The translations under genes and the position numbers were made by a program. A stretch of DNA of 64,000 nucleotides, taken from DTU015 sp964406505. Lineage in GTDB: Bacteria > Bacillota > Sulfobacillia > Fermentithermobacillales > Fermentithermobacillaceae. This document shows positions 9,640-19,123 of the stretch, piece by piece (positions within the stretch are counted from its first letter, which is position 1; every line of letters begins with the position of its first letter). The stretch is taken from assembly GCA_964406505.1 (NCBI GenBank), contig CAYORX010000006.1, forward strand, positions 12,639 through 76,638, read 5' to 3'. The notes below the pieces were generated by a model, which saw only the letters and a list, made by a program, of their open reading frames with translations, did not search any database and was not told where the DNA came from.

Positions 9640-10329
9640 TTAAGTCAATGCCATCTCTACCGCGGCCAGTGCGTGTAATCTTGTGCTATCAAATAAAATG
9701 ACGTCAGTATGACATTGACTGATCAACATGGGAATTTCGGTACACCCTAGAATAACGCCTTGTGCACCTCGCCGCACAAGATTGTCTATGATAGATAGGT
9801 ATTGTTTTCTAGATTTTCCGTCTATTTGTCCCAAGCAAAGTTCTTGATATATAACTTTGTGAATAATATCTTGTTCTTTTACTAGTGGAACAATAGTTTT
9901 AATATTGTAAGTTTCAAGCTGTTTGTGATAAAAATCATGATTCATGGTAAATTTAGTCCCTAAAAGTCCAACTGTGTTTAACTTTTTTTCAGATATCGCT
10001 TTAGCGACTGCATCTGCGATATGCAAAAATGGAATGCTAATCTCACTTTTTATTCTTGGGGCGAGTTTGTGCATGGTATTGGTAGCAAGGATGAGCAAAT
10101 CGGCCCCTGCATTTTCAAGGCGTACGGCGGAATCGGCCAAAATATCACCTAGACCTTCCCAATCACCTTTAACCTGCATTTGCTCAATAAGCCCGAAATT
10201 CAAACTATGTAAAAGTACCTCAGCTGAGTATAATCCACCCAGTTTAGTTTTAACCATTTGGTTGAGCAATTTGTAATATTCCAAACTAGATTCCCAACTC
10301 ATTCCCCCTATTACCCCAATGGTTTCCAT
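9640..10329 (-). CDS. Aspartate/glutamate racemase family protein (YgeA-like)
   Basis: Enzymes of this family interconvert L- and D-amino acids without a cofactor using two facing acid-base residues. The second catalytic Cys is present in GCTEIP (C196). At the first site the protein has ATNTMH, with Thr (T83) where classic racemases have Cys. The same Thr/Cys arrangement is known from the E. coli YgeA type, which acts on L-Asp and L-Glu. Length is 229 residues. GAGGAG precedes the ATG by nine bases. It lies between the exporter pair and the flavodiiron gene, all on the minus strand. Confidence 0.85.
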   Translation of the reverse strand: METIGVIGGMSWESSLEYYKLLNQMVKTKLGGLYSAEVLLHSLNFGLIEQMQVKGDWEGLGDILADSAVRLENAGADLLILATNTMHKLAPRIKSEISIPFLHIADAVAKAISEKKLNTVGLLGTKFTMNHDFYHKQLETYNIKTIVPLVKEQDIIHKVIYQELCLGQIDGKSRKQYLSIIDNLVRRGAQGVILGCTEIPMLISQCHTDVILFDSTRLHALAAVEMALT

Positions 10330-10414
10330 ATCGGATTCTCCTCATATAATTTATAAGCCCAAATAAACCGTCTGTTTTTACTTCGAACAGTCAATCATCA
10401 ACGATGTATATACT

Positions 10415-12328
10415 TCAATTCGCGACCGCTGATTTTCTTCCGGCAAATTGACTATAATATAAATCGGCGTAAAAGCCATTTTCTAAAAGCAGCTCGTTGT
10501 GGGTTCCTTGCTCAACGATCTTACCACGATCCATAACGAGAATTAGATCAGCATCACGAATGGTAGAGAGCCTGTGAGCGATAACAAAACTTGTACGACC
10601 TTGCATTAAGGTTTCCATCGCTTTTTGCACCTGCATTTCGGTTCGGGTATCAACGTTGCTCGTGGCTTCATCTAAAATCATCATTGGCGGATTTGACAAA
10701 ACTGCTCTAGCGATAGTTAAAAGTTGCTTTTGCCCTTGAGATAAACTAGCTGCATCCTCCCCTAGTAAAGTATCATAACCGTTAGGCAAAGTACGTATAA
10801 ACCTATCAGCCCTTGCCGTTTTGGCAGCCTGAATAATTTGTTCTTCAGTCGCTTTCTCACATCCATACGCTATGTTTTCCCTAATCGTTCCATGAAAAAG
10901 CCATACATCTTGAAGCACCATTCCAAACATTTTACGTAAATCACCGCGCCTAAAGCGCTTAATATCAACACCGTCTATAGTGATTCTGCCTTTGTCAATT
11001 TCATAAAATCGCATGAACAAATTGACCAAAGTAGTCTTCCCCGCTCCGGTAGGGCCAACTATAGCAATTGTTTGGCCAGGTTTTGCCCTAATGCTAAGTT
11101 GTTTTATAAGTTTTTCATCCTTTTTGTAACCGAAGCATATATTTTCAACTTTTATATCACCTTTTGGCATTTTTGAAAGATTGATGACATTCTCAGAATC
11201 AGGTGTCTCTTCGGGTTCATCCATAACCTCGAATACTCGTTCAGCGGAAGCAACTGTAGACTGGATCACATTCGCTATACTAGCAGTTTGACCAATAGGT
11301 TGAGTAAATCTCCTGGAGTAGTTTATCAATGCCTGAATATCACCAATCTCGATAGCACGGTTAAGCACTGCAAAACTACCAGCAACTGCTACGATCACAT
11401 ATCCTATGTTGTTTACAAATCCGATCAAAGGACGCATTAACCCCGACATAAATTGAGCTTTCCAACTATATTCATATAGTTGGCTATTAACACTCGCAAA
11501 CTTATTTGTCGACATTCTTTCTAACCCAAACGCCTTTACTATTTTATGTCCTGCATACATCTCTTCTACGAAACCATTTAAGTCACCAAGTATTTTTTGC
11601 TGCCCAACGAAATATTTTTGTGAGCGTTGAGCCACACATTTTGTAATCAATGCAGTAAGTGGTAGGGTAACTAAAGTCACCAAGGTTAAAGAAGGACTGA
11701 TATATAACATCATTGCCAACACACCCAAAAGGGTTACTAGTGCGCTGATTATTTGAGATAAACTTTGCTGCAGTGTAGAGCTTATATTATCTACGTCGTT
11801 TGTAACACGGCTCATTATTTCTCCGTGGGGCTGACCGTCAAAAAACTTAAGGGGCAAACGATTTAATTTACTTTCTATTTCTTTACGCATTTGATATACG
11901 ATAGATTGGCTTATTCCGACCATGAGATAATTTTGGACAAAACTAAAAAATGCACTGGCTACATACAGCCCCAGCAAAACAAGTAAAATTTTCCGTATAT
12001 ACGGAAAATCAATACCTGCCCCAGAAACGCCTTGCATTTTCATCATAATTCCTTCAAACAGTTTAGTGGTAGCTTTACCCATTATCTTGGGGCTAATTAT
12101 GGCAAACAAAGTGCTGAGAACCGTAAACATTAGTACGACGCCTAAAGCAAGCGCCTGGGGGCGAAGATAATTTACCAATCTAACGAAAGTACCTTTGAAG
12201 TCTTTCGCCTTTTGTGCAGGCACTCCAATGCCATGCCGCCTTCCTTGCATACCCATAGGACGACCTGGCCGTTTTGATGCTTTAGATCGTGATGTATTGA
12301 TATGATGAGAATTTTGTTCTTGGCTCAT
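10415..12328 (-). CDS. ABC exporter half-transporter, canonical catalytic Glu subunit
   Basis: The protein has an N-terminal basic stretch, six membrane helices and a C-terminal ATPase domain with Walker A VGPTGAGKTT, signature LSQGQ and Walker B MMILDEAT containing the catalytic Glu. Translation starts at the ATG at 12328, which overlaps the TGA of the upstream subunit as ATGA, with GGAGG just before it; the longer frame to 12382 is rejected. The product is 637 residues. With its partner it forms a heterodimeric exporter of the BmrC/BmrD or TM287/288 type. Its signature is LSQGQ rather than LSGGQ, as expected for the half that completes the degenerate site. Transported substrate is unknown. 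Confidence 0.9.
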   Translation of the reverse strand: MSQEQNSHHINTSRSKASKRPGRPMGMQGRRHGIGVPAQKAKDFKGTFVRLVNYLRPQALALGVVLMFTVLSTLFAIISPKIMGKATTKLFEGIMMKMQGVSGAGIDFPYIRKILLVLLGLYVASAFFSFVQNYLMVGISQSIVYQMRKEIESKLNRLPLKFFDGQPHGEIMSRVTNDVDNISSTLQQSLSQIISALVTLLGVLAMMLYISPSLTLVTLVTLPLTALITKCVAQRSQKYFVGQQKILGDLNGFVEEMYAGHKIVKAFGLERMSTNKFASVNSQLYEYSWKAQFMSGLMRPLIGFVNNIGYVIVAVAGSFAVLNRAIEIGDIQALINYSRRFTQPIGQTASIANVIQSTVASAERVFEVMDEPEETPDSENVINLSKMPKGDIKVENICFGYKKDEKLIKQLSIRAKPGQTIAIVGPTGAGKTTLVNLFMRFYEIDKGRITIDGVDIKRFRRGDLRKMFGMVLQDVWLFHGTIRENIAYGCEKATEEQIIQAAKTARADRFIRTLPNGYDTLLGEDAASLSQGQKQLLTIARAVLSNPPMMILDEATSNVDTRTEMQVQKAMETLMQGRTSFVIAHRLSTIRDADLILVMDRGKIVEQGTHNELLLENGFYADLYYSQFAGRKSAVAN

Positions 12329-14103
12329 GCGATTTCCTCCTGGGATAGCTGAGAGTAAACTATTTCTTCGTAAACCGCACATGAATCAAGCAGCTGTTTA
12401 TGCGTACCATCACCTACTACCTCGCCTTTATCCAAAACAATAATCTTGTCGGCATCCATTACCGTACTTACTCGTTGAGCGACAATAAACATCGTAGTTT
12501 GTTTGAATTCTTCACGTAATGCTTCACGGAGTTTAGCATCAGTTTTAAAATCTAAGGCACTAAAACTATCATCAAAGATACAAATCGGAGGTCGTCTTAT
12601 AAGCGCTCTTGCGATACATAACCGTTGTTTTTGACCTCCTGAAACATTTGTGCCTCCACGGGCAATATGCGAGTTAAACCCATGAGGCATTCGACTAATG
12701 AAATCAAATGCCTGGGCAGTTTGAGCCGCCAATGCTACCTCTTCATCGGAAGCATTTTGCTTTCCGTATCTTATGTTGTCTGCAACTGTACCACTAAAAA
12801 GCGTTGCTTGCTGAGGCACTAAACCAATTTGAGCGCGTAGAAATTCGAGGGGAATTTTGCGAATATCTATATCATTTATCAGAATTTGACCTTCATCCAC
12901 ATTGTAGTACCTTGTGATTAGATTAACCAATGTAGACTTGCCTGAACCTGTCCCGCCGATAATAGCAACAATCTGGCCAAGTTCAACAAAGAAGGATACA
13001 TTTTTTAAAGCAGGTCTTTCCGCACCGGGGTATCTAAATGTAACGTTTCGGAAGTCAATTGTTGCGCGAGCTGCATGAGTTTCACCCTTGGATGGATTTT
13101 GTAATATCCTTGGGCTAAATTCTAGGTTGCCTACACTATCCGTATCCTTTTCGCTCCGTTCTTTGGGACGATCAAGCACTTGGTTGATCCTTAAGGCTGA
13201 AGCCGAAGCCCGCGGTAGCATCACGAAGATCATCGAAACCATTATCAAAGACATAAGTATATGCATTGCATATTGAATGAACGCCATTAAACCCCCAACT
13301 TCTAAGTAGCCCGCGTCAATTCGGTAGCTGCCAATCCATATGATAGTAATAGTCATAAAATTAATTGTTAATGTCATAAGCGGCATTAAAATAGACATAA
13401 TACGGTAAACTCTTGCAGCAGTCTTGGTTAAATCTTTATTTGCGCGATCAAACCGGCGTGCTTCATAATCGACGCGATCAAATGCTCTTATCACACGAAC
13501 ACCAATTAAACTTTCACGCAAAATCAAATTCAAATCGTCTAATTTGTTTTGCAGCGCTTTAAATAAAGGCAAACCTTTTTTTGTCACTACAAAAACCATA
13601 ACAGAAATAATAGGTAGTATAGCGATAAGCAATAATGAAAGTTTAGGATCTCTTGAAAACACCATGATAATACCGCCTATTAGCATCAAAGGCGCACTGA
13701 TTACAATACGCAAAGTCATCAACACTACCATCTGAATCTGGACAATGTCGTTTGTGGTTCTTGTAATTAAAGAAGCAGTCCCTAACTCATCAAATTCGTG
13801 AAGCGGAAGCGCGGTAACATGGGAAAACACGGTAGTTCGAAGATCCCTTCCGTAACCAGACGATATCCTTGCAGACAAATAACCCGCTAAAGTGGCGCAA
13901 ACGGTACCTCCTAAGGCTACAAGTAACATTCGACCGCCTATTTCCCAAATCAATGCAGTATTACCGGATACGATACCTTTGTCTACAATATTCGCCATAA
14001 AACTAGGAAGAGCAAGTTCAGATAGAGTTTGAATCATTACTAAAATCATTACGGTAATTACCATCCAAGAAAATGGTTTCAAGTATTGATAAAATCGTTT
14101 CAC
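12325..14103 (-). CDS. ABC exporter half-transporter, degenerate-site subunit
   Basis: This 592-residue half-transporter has six membrane helices followed by an ATPase domain with Walker A IGGTGSGKST, signature VSGGQ and Walker B ICIFDDSFSALD. The residue after the Walker B Asp is Asp instead of the catalytic Glu, marking the degenerate site typical of heterodimeric exporters. The start is GTG at 14103, eight bases after GGAG. It overlaps the downstream subunit by four bases (ATGA), which indicates translational coupling and equal production of both halves. Likely cargo would be drugs, lipids or peptides; the sequence does not decide. Confidence 0.9.
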   Translation of the reverse strand: MKRFYQYLKPFSWMVITVMILVMIQTLSELALPSFMANIVDKGIVSGNTALIWEIGGRMLLVALGGTVCATLAGYLSARISSGYGRDLRTTVFSHVTALPLHEFDELGTASLITRTTNDIVQIQMVVLMTLRIVISAPLMLIGGIIMVFSRDPKLSLLLIAILPIISVMVFVVTKKGLPLFKALQNKLDDLNLILRESLIGVRVIRAFDRVDYEARRFDRANKDLTKTAARVYRIMSILMPLMTLTINFMTITIIWIGSYRIDAGYLEVGGLMAFIQYAMHILMSLIMVSMIFVMLPRASASALRINQVLDRPKERSEKDTDSVGNLEFSPRILQNPSKGETHAARATIDFRNVTFRYPGAERPALKNVSFFVELGQIVAIIGGTGSGKSTLVNLITRYYNVDEGQILINDIDIRKIPLEFLRAQIGLVPQQATLFSGTVADNIRYGKQNASDEEVALAAQTAQAFDFISRMPHGFNSHIARGGTNVSGGQKQRLCIARALIRRPPICIFDDSFSALDFKTDAKLREALREEFKQTTMFIVAQRVSTVMDADKIIVLDKGEVVGDGTHKQLLDSCAVYEEIVYSQLSQEEIA

Positions 14104-14690
14104 CGAATCATCTCCAACTCAGCTGGATTGGCATATCTTCAACATTTCAATTTAATTCATTAGTTTTTACTCGGTTGTTCCTTTTTTCCATTTTTGTTCG
14201 ACGCATAAAATTAAGCAACCAACGACTTACAATTATACTCAAATTCAACTTGTAATAACAGTAGATCCATAATACCAATACCGTAATAGTACGGTTAAGT
14301 CACTGGTGAGATGTTCAAGTGACCTTCACACTATTATTTAGCACTCAATAACCAAAAGAAATTTTCACAACTTTTACTTTATTGTGTAGCCTTTTAATTG
14401 TATAATATTGCCAAACACAACTTTAGCAATTTATCTCCTGTTCCTAAAATAAATAGAAATATACTTCCAGCAAACTTTAAACCAGTAATTGGGGCGAAAA
14501 CTATTCTAATTAGATCTACATTGCACAATACATTTTTCGAAAACATAACCATAAGGGAAATTTTTCAGGTTTAGGGATAAATCAGTCCCTTTGGGTTTTC
14601 ATTTGGTGTTAAAACCGTTAATCTGAACAATTTTATCAATTTACGTGGCCATCAGTTCAATTTAGTCGAGGATACAGATGAAAGGGCGAA
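14104..14690. other. Intergenic region between divergent genes, 587 bp
   Basis: No ORF with coding character is seen. A TATAAT lies at 14401-14406 on the plus strand but lacks a good -35. A short AGGGA/TCCCT hairpin lies near 14574-14591. The region must hold the promoters of the exporter pair and of the GGDEF protein, with a long leader possible for the latter. No known riboswitch fold was recognised. Confidence 0.4.
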
Positions 14691-16496
14691 ATGTGTATGT
14701 GGGATATTGGTAAACAGCTATTTGATAATTCTCCTTCGGGTATGGTTATTTATGATGTGATTAGGGATGGCAAAAGCGGCATGGACTACATTATCCGGAG
14801 TGTAAATCCGGCGTGCCTCGAAATAATGGGCTGGAACAAACAGAACATCATCGGTAAACCTTTAAAAAAAGTGCTTCCGGGCGTTGAAGCGTTTGGTATT
14901 ATCGATGCATTTCATCATGTTTGGACTACTGGAAACTCTATTAACTATCCGGAAAATATTTACCAAGACTCAGCACTTCGTAGATGGTATGAAAACGTGA
15001 TTTTCAAACTTCCCGCAGGACAAATTGCTGCAATATTTCAAGATATAACTGAAAAGAAACAGATAGAAGATGAACTGAATGCGGAAAGGGAGAGATTAAA
15101 GACCACTTTGTACTCCATTGGAGACGGAGTGATTGCACTGGATAATAAGGCACGTATACAAATTATGAATAAAACAGCAGAAAGACTGACTGGGTGGAAG
15201 CAAGGCGAAGTCAAGGGAATGACCTTAGACAAAATCTTTCAGGTTTTTGATGAAAACACGGGACAAAAATTTGAAAACCCTGTTAAAGAAGTGCTAACTT
15301 CCGGTAATGTAGTCAATTTGCCAAACAATATAGTTTTATTGTCTAAAGATGGTAATAAAACGCCAATTAACAACAACGCCGCGCCTATCATAGATAGACA
15401 TGGTGAAATACAGGGAGTAGTACTGGTGTTTCAAGATGTAACCGAAATACGGAAAAAAGAAAACAAAATTAGATATTTGAGCTATCGAGATGCACTCACA
15501 GGCCTTTACAATCGAACGTTTTTTGAATCTGAGGTAGAACGACTCGACTCGAGAACATGTACATCCCCCTATCCGATGGCCTTTATTATGGGAGATGTAG
15601 ACAGCCTAAAACTTATAAACGACTGGTTCGGCCATGAATTCGGCGATAAAGCTTTGAACATAGCTGCCCATGCTATTAAAACTTCTTGTCGCTCATCCGA
15701 TCTTGTTGCACGTTGGGGCGGCGACGAATTTGTCATTTTATTGCCTAATGCAAACCACGTGTTGGCACAAAAAATATGTGAAAGAATAAGAAAAAAGTCT
15801 AGCAGGCTGAAAGTAGGTAGTACCAAATTAAGTATTTCTTTGGGTTACGCGATTAGAACCAATAGAAATGTTCCTTGGCAGACAACGCTTAAAAAGGCCG
15901 AGGACCACATGTATAGGCGAAAACTTATAGACGCTAAAAGTTACCGAAGTTCGATCCTTTCTTCTATAAGAAATGCACTTTACGAAAAAAGTTATGAAAC
16001 TGAAGCACACGGCAATCGATTGGCAGAATTATCAAAAAAGATCGGTTCCCGCATGGGGCTGCTGCCGTGGGAATTAGACGAACTTGAAGTTCTAGCGATG
16101 CTTCATAACATCGGAAAGATTGCGATAGATGAGAGAATATTGAAAAAACCAGGTCCCCTCACAGCGTCGGAAAAAACTGAATTAAAAAGACACCCTGAAA
16201 TCGGGTACAGAATCGCTCAAGCCGTGCCCGAACTTTTAAACATCGCGGAATATATCCTATCCCATCATGAAAGATGGGATGGTAAAGGTTATCCCAGAGA
16301 GTTAGCAGGCAAAGAAATACCGTTATTATCTCGGATTTTAGCCGTTGCAAATGCCTATGACGCTATGGTCCATGGCAGACCCTACCGAAAGGCCCGCTCG
16401 GTTGCAAGAGCAATAAAGGAGTTACGCGAAAACGCAGGTACTCAATTTGATCCAGAGGTTGTAAAAACTTTTATGTCTTGTTTGAAGAAAACATAA
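14691..16496 (+). CDS. PAS-PAS-GGDEF-HD-GYP cyclic-di-GMP signalling protein
   Basis: Domain order: PAS (about 10-115), PAS (about 125-255), GGDEF (about 265-420) and HD-GYP (about 430-590). The diguanylate cyclase motif is intact (GGDEF at 343-347), and an inhibitory I-site RSSD is present at 334-337, so the cyclase half should be active and product-inhibited. In the HD-GYP half the HD dyad reads HN (H472, N473), and the later metal Asp of the usual ADAYDA reads ANAYDA (N554), while HHERWDGKGYP is intact. This suggests a weakened or non-catalytic phosphodiesterase domain. No membrane segment is seen, so it is cytoplasmic. The ATG at 14691 follows AAAGGG closely; the ATG at 14697 is an alternative. 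Confidence 0.92.
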   Translation: MCMWDIGKQLFDNSPSGMVIYDVIRDGKSGMDYIIRSVNPACLEIMGWNKQNIIGKPLKKVLPGVEAFGIIDAFHHVWTTGNSINYPENIYQDSALRRWYENVIFKLPAGQIAAIFQDITEKKQIEDELNAERERLKTTLYSIGDGVIALDNKARIQIMNKTAERLTGWKQGEVKGMTLDKIFQVFDENTGQKFENPVKEVLTSGNVVNLPNNIVLLSKDGNKTPINNNAAPIIDRHGEIQGVVLVFQDVTEIRKKENKIRYLSYRDALTGLYNRTFFESEVERLDSRTCTSPYPMAFIMGDVDSLKLINDWFGHEFGDKALNIAAHAIKTSCRSSDLVARWGGDEFVILLPNANHVLAQKICERIRKKSSRLKVGSTKLSISLGYAIRTNRNVPWQTTLKKAEDHMYRRKLIDAKSYRSSILSSIRNALYEKSYETEAHGNRLAELSKKIGSRMGLLPWELDELEVLAMLHNIGKIAIDERILKKPGPLTASEKTELKRHPEIGYRIAQAVPELLNIAEYILSHHERWDGKGYPRELAGKEIPLLSRILAVANAYDAMVHGRPYRKARSVARAIKELRENAGTQFDPEVVKTFMSCLKKT

Positions 16497-16512
16497 AGAC
16501 TTTTGGCATTCA

Positions 16513-16968
16513 TTATTTTTCACTTTCTTCGACAATATTAATTGAACAAAGTTCACCTGATTTACCGTTTTCAAGATCTAGATGGGGAACGTCCCCCCAT
16601 AGTCTTTCTAAACCGTAAAAATGTCTTTCGTCTTCTCGAAATATATGCACCACAACATCGCCATAATCGAGAAGAATCCAGTATCCAACCTGATATCCTT
16701 CCACATGAACAGGTTTTTTTAACGTTTCAGAATAAACGAGATTATCAGCTAATGCGCGCACATGCCTGGGGCTAGAGCCTGATGCAATTACAAAATAATC
16801 TGCGATTAACGTAACATTTCCCACATTTAAAACCAGAACATCAAAGCCTTTGGCATCATGCAAAATTTTTGCCGTTTCAACAGCTAAAGATTTAGCGACT
16901 TTGTTTTCACCCTCCAAATGTTTCCCTTCGTCAATAGATGACGTATTTATAAAAATCAATCCTCCCAT
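16513..16968 (-). CDS. rsfS: Ribosome silencing factor RsfS
   Basis: RsfS (RsfA/Iojap family) binds ribosomal protein L14 on the large subunit and blocks subunit joining when nutrients are low. The core is clear: KAVE-like helix, DVLVLNVGNVTLIADYFVIASG, HVRALADNL, and the conserved VVVHIF-RE-R-FYGLERLWGD block. The frame is open to 17049, but the ATG at 16968 with AAGGAA five bases upstream is the better start, giving 151 residues including a short N-terminal extension and an acidic tail. It is the last gene of the yqeK-LCP-rsfS cluster, a classic Firmicute order. Confidence 0.93.
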   Translation of the reverse strand: MGGLIFINTSSIDEGKHLEGENKVAKSLAVETAKILHDAKGFDVLVLNVGNVTLIADYFVIASGSSPRHVRALADNLVYSETLKKPVHVEGYQVGYWILLDYGDVVVHIFREDERHFYGLERLWGDVPHLDLENGKSGELCSINIVEESEK

Positions 16969-17071
16969 ATTATTTCCTTCAAATTGAACGTTTCGATACT
17001 TCTCACTATTCCTATCTTTCCCATTGCATGATACAAATTGCCAAAACATGAAATTTGGTAACGCCTAGAAT

Positions 17072-18397
17072 CTATTGTGACATTTCAATATCTTTTCCCA
17101 ATATGACCAAAACATCAGAGTTTTCCGGGATTTCGTCAGAAGTATATGCTTTTGACTCTACAGCAACTGCCCTTATACTCTTCAAAAGTTCTGTTTGAAT
17201 ATCCTGCTTTCCTTTCGGCGCTAAAACCATGGTTTCATTATAATCAAACTTATCAGCATTACCGACTTCTATCACATCAAAACCATAGCTTCTTAGTATA
17301 GAAGCTATGTAATCAGCTGCGCCGGGCGTTCCACAACCATTATGCACGGTTACTTTGATTTCAGCATTTTTTGTACGATCTATCCCTCTGACCACTTCAT
17401 CAACCATTTGCGCTGTTTTGGTCGAATCAATCAACCAATAACTGATATCACCGATATAACCTGATTCGCCCGGTAAAATAGACATTCTTACTTCATTAGG
17501 TTTAATGTTTAAGCCGATAGAAGCTAAATACATGAGATCTTCGTTGGTCAAATCTGTAAGTACATACGGTAGCACGTCAGAAATGAGTTTCGGGATTTTT
17601 GTAATCGTAGCAATACGCATAACTTTATCCGCCAGCGCTTTGAGAAATAATTCCTGAGCCCTAATACGACCTATATCTCCATCAACGTAATCTCTATAGC
17701 GCACGAAATGAAGTGCCTTTTCACCATCTAATTCCTGTGGCCCCGCTTCAATGTGAATGTAAAGGTCTTGATACGGGTCTTTATAATTCATGTCTTCAGG
17801 AACATCGATGTATACGCCGCCCATTGTATTAATGATTTGCCTAAACCCCTCAAAATCTGCCCTAACGTAACGGTGGATTTCCACGTCAAGAAATTCTTCA
17901 ATGGTTTGAATCACCAGTTCTGGGCCTCCATATGCATGAGCATGTCCTGCCTTTTCTAAATTGTTCACTTTAGGTATGAAAACTCGGGTATCTCTGGGGA
18001 TAGACAATATATCCATCTTTTTTCCATTCGTATCAATGCTGACAAGCATTATAACATCTGAACGCGTACCTGTTTTTGAATGTGTAAGTAATTGCCCATC
18101 AACTCCACCGTCAATTCCCAATACCAATATATTCATTCTCGAAGTCGATTCATCTACTAATGGCAGTTCACTGGATGGAGGATAACCGGTAGAATAACCT
18201 CGTAGGTAGGTATACATACCAACAAGCATACCCCCTATGAACAAAACAACACCCAAGCTAACTGTTAACACTAGTTTGCCCCAGTGCTTTTTCTTAGATT
18301 TCGATCTTTCGGATTTGGATGAGACCTCTGTCTTTTTGTAAATTCTTGTTTCCTCTGATTTAAGGTTACGCTTATCGCTGCGTTTGCACCATTTCAT
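17072..18397 (-). CDS. LytR-CpsA-Psr (LCP) family cell-wall protein with LytR_C domain
   Basis: LCP enzymes attach anionic glycopolymers such as teichoic acids to peptidoglycan on the outer face of the membrane. The protein has a Lys- and Ser-rich cytoplasmic start, one membrane helix near residues 38-58, the LCP core (LVLGIDGG, RSDVIMLVSID, SIPRDTRV, GGVYIDVPEDMNY, HFVRYRD, RIRAQELFL), and a C-terminal LytR_C domain from about 345 (VTVHNGCGTPGAA). Length 441 is normal for the two-domain type. Its ATG lies inside the 3' end of yqeK (26-bp overlap), preceded by GGTGGTGAT, so the two are translationally linked. Confidence 0.92.
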   Translation of the reverse strand: MKWCKRSDKRNLKSEETRIYKKTEVSSKSERSKSKKKHWGKLVLTVSLGVVLFIGGMLVGMYTYLRGYSTGYPPSSELPLVDESTSRMNILVLGIDGGVDGQLLTHSKTGTRSDVIMLVSIDTNGKKMDILSIPRDTRVFIPKVNNLEKAGHAHAYGGPELVIQTIEEFLDVEIHRYVRADFEGFRQIINTMGGVYIDVPEDMNYKDPYQDLYIHIEAGPQELDGEKALHFVRYRDYVDGDIGRIRAQELFLKALADKVMRIATITKIPKLISDVLPYVLTDLTNEDLMYLASIGLNIKPNEVRMSILPGESGYIGDISYWLIDSTKTAQMVDEVVRGIDRTKNAEIKVTVHNGCGTPGAADYIASILRSYGFDVIEVGNADKFDYNETMVLAPKGKQDIQTELLKSIRAVAVESKAYTSDEIPENSDVLVILGKDIEMSQ

Positions 18398-18944
18398 TGA
18401 AGATCACCACCGTTTCTGGATCCACAATCCAGCCCCGAGTTCGGGCTGCATAAATTATAGCATTTCGCAAACTTTCCAAGAGTGCTTCGTCAAACTCCCC
18501 GACTTCTAGCAAATTACGCACAACATTCACCTTAGGGTAATTTCTGCCAGGTTCTATTTTGTCGGCCAAGTATACAATCTGCTCTAATTTTGTCCAGTGC
18601 CGCCTTCCACTCACGTGATATGCAATTGCGCTGAGAACCCCTTCATCTTTAATCCCTAATTCTTTTCTAGCTATAACAGCACTTATTTTCCCATGCAGCA
18701 GTACCGGACAAACTATTTCTTCTTTTCTACGTATTATATCTTCTTTCTTGGCCTTAAGTAAGAGCATTTCCAAAGGAAAGTCTCTAGCGATATCATGTAA
18801 AAGCCCAGCAAGATAAGCCCTTTCAGGATTGACTCCGTACTTTAAAGCTAAACGAAACCCGCATTTGGCAACACCAATGCTGTGCTCTAATCTGTTTTTG
18901 CTGAGTTTAGTTTTGGCAAATTGCAAAGCATGTTGAAAGATCAC
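18372..18944 (-). CDS. yqeK: Bis(5'-nucleosyl)-tetraphosphatase, symmetrical (YqeK HD domain)
   Basis: YqeK proteins split Ap4A into two ADP with a metal-dependent HD domain. The HD-type ligands are seen: HSIGVA (His), LLHDIARD (HD pair), LLHGKISA, AIAYHVSGR and YLADKIEPGR. The 190-residue length is standard. The start is GTG at 18944 with AGAGG six bases upstream. It normally follows nadD in Firmicutes; here an RNA-binding protein gene is placed between them. A good promoter candidate lies 117-146 bp upstream. Confidence 0.92.
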   Translation of the reverse strand: MIFQHALQFAKTKLSKNRLEHSIGVAKCGFRLALKYGVNPERAYLAGLLHDIARDFPLEMLLLKAKKEDIIRRKEEIVCPVLLHGKISAVIARKELGIKDEGVLSAIAYHVSGRRHWTKLEQIVYLADKIEPGRNYPKVNVVRNLLEVGEFDEALLESLRNAIIYAARTRGWIVDPETVVIFNEMVQTQR

Positions 18945-19060
18945 TATTTACCTCTTCCCTATTGATTTGACGCAAATTAAGAGGATAAAGTTTCACCGCA
19001 CTCTATGTAGGTGCGTAAGCTACAAAGCTAAAAGATAAGGTTGCCTCCAAATCCTCTCGG

Positions 19061-19090
19061 AGTATAGCACAATAAAAGATGAGGAGGCAA
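19061..19090 (-). promoter_or_regulatory. Putative sigma-A promoter for yqeK-LCP-rsfS
   Basis: On the minus strand TTGCCT (19090-19085) and TATACT (19066-19061) are separated by 18 bases. The leader to yqeK would be about 110 bases. The -35 region also forms one arm of an 8-bp inverted repeat, TTGCCTCC at 19041-19048 and its complement at 19083-19090, which could be an operator or a weak terminator of the upstream RRM gene. Confidence 0.5.
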
Positions 19091-19123
19091 TGAACCACTC
19101 GAATTATATTATATTAAACGAAT

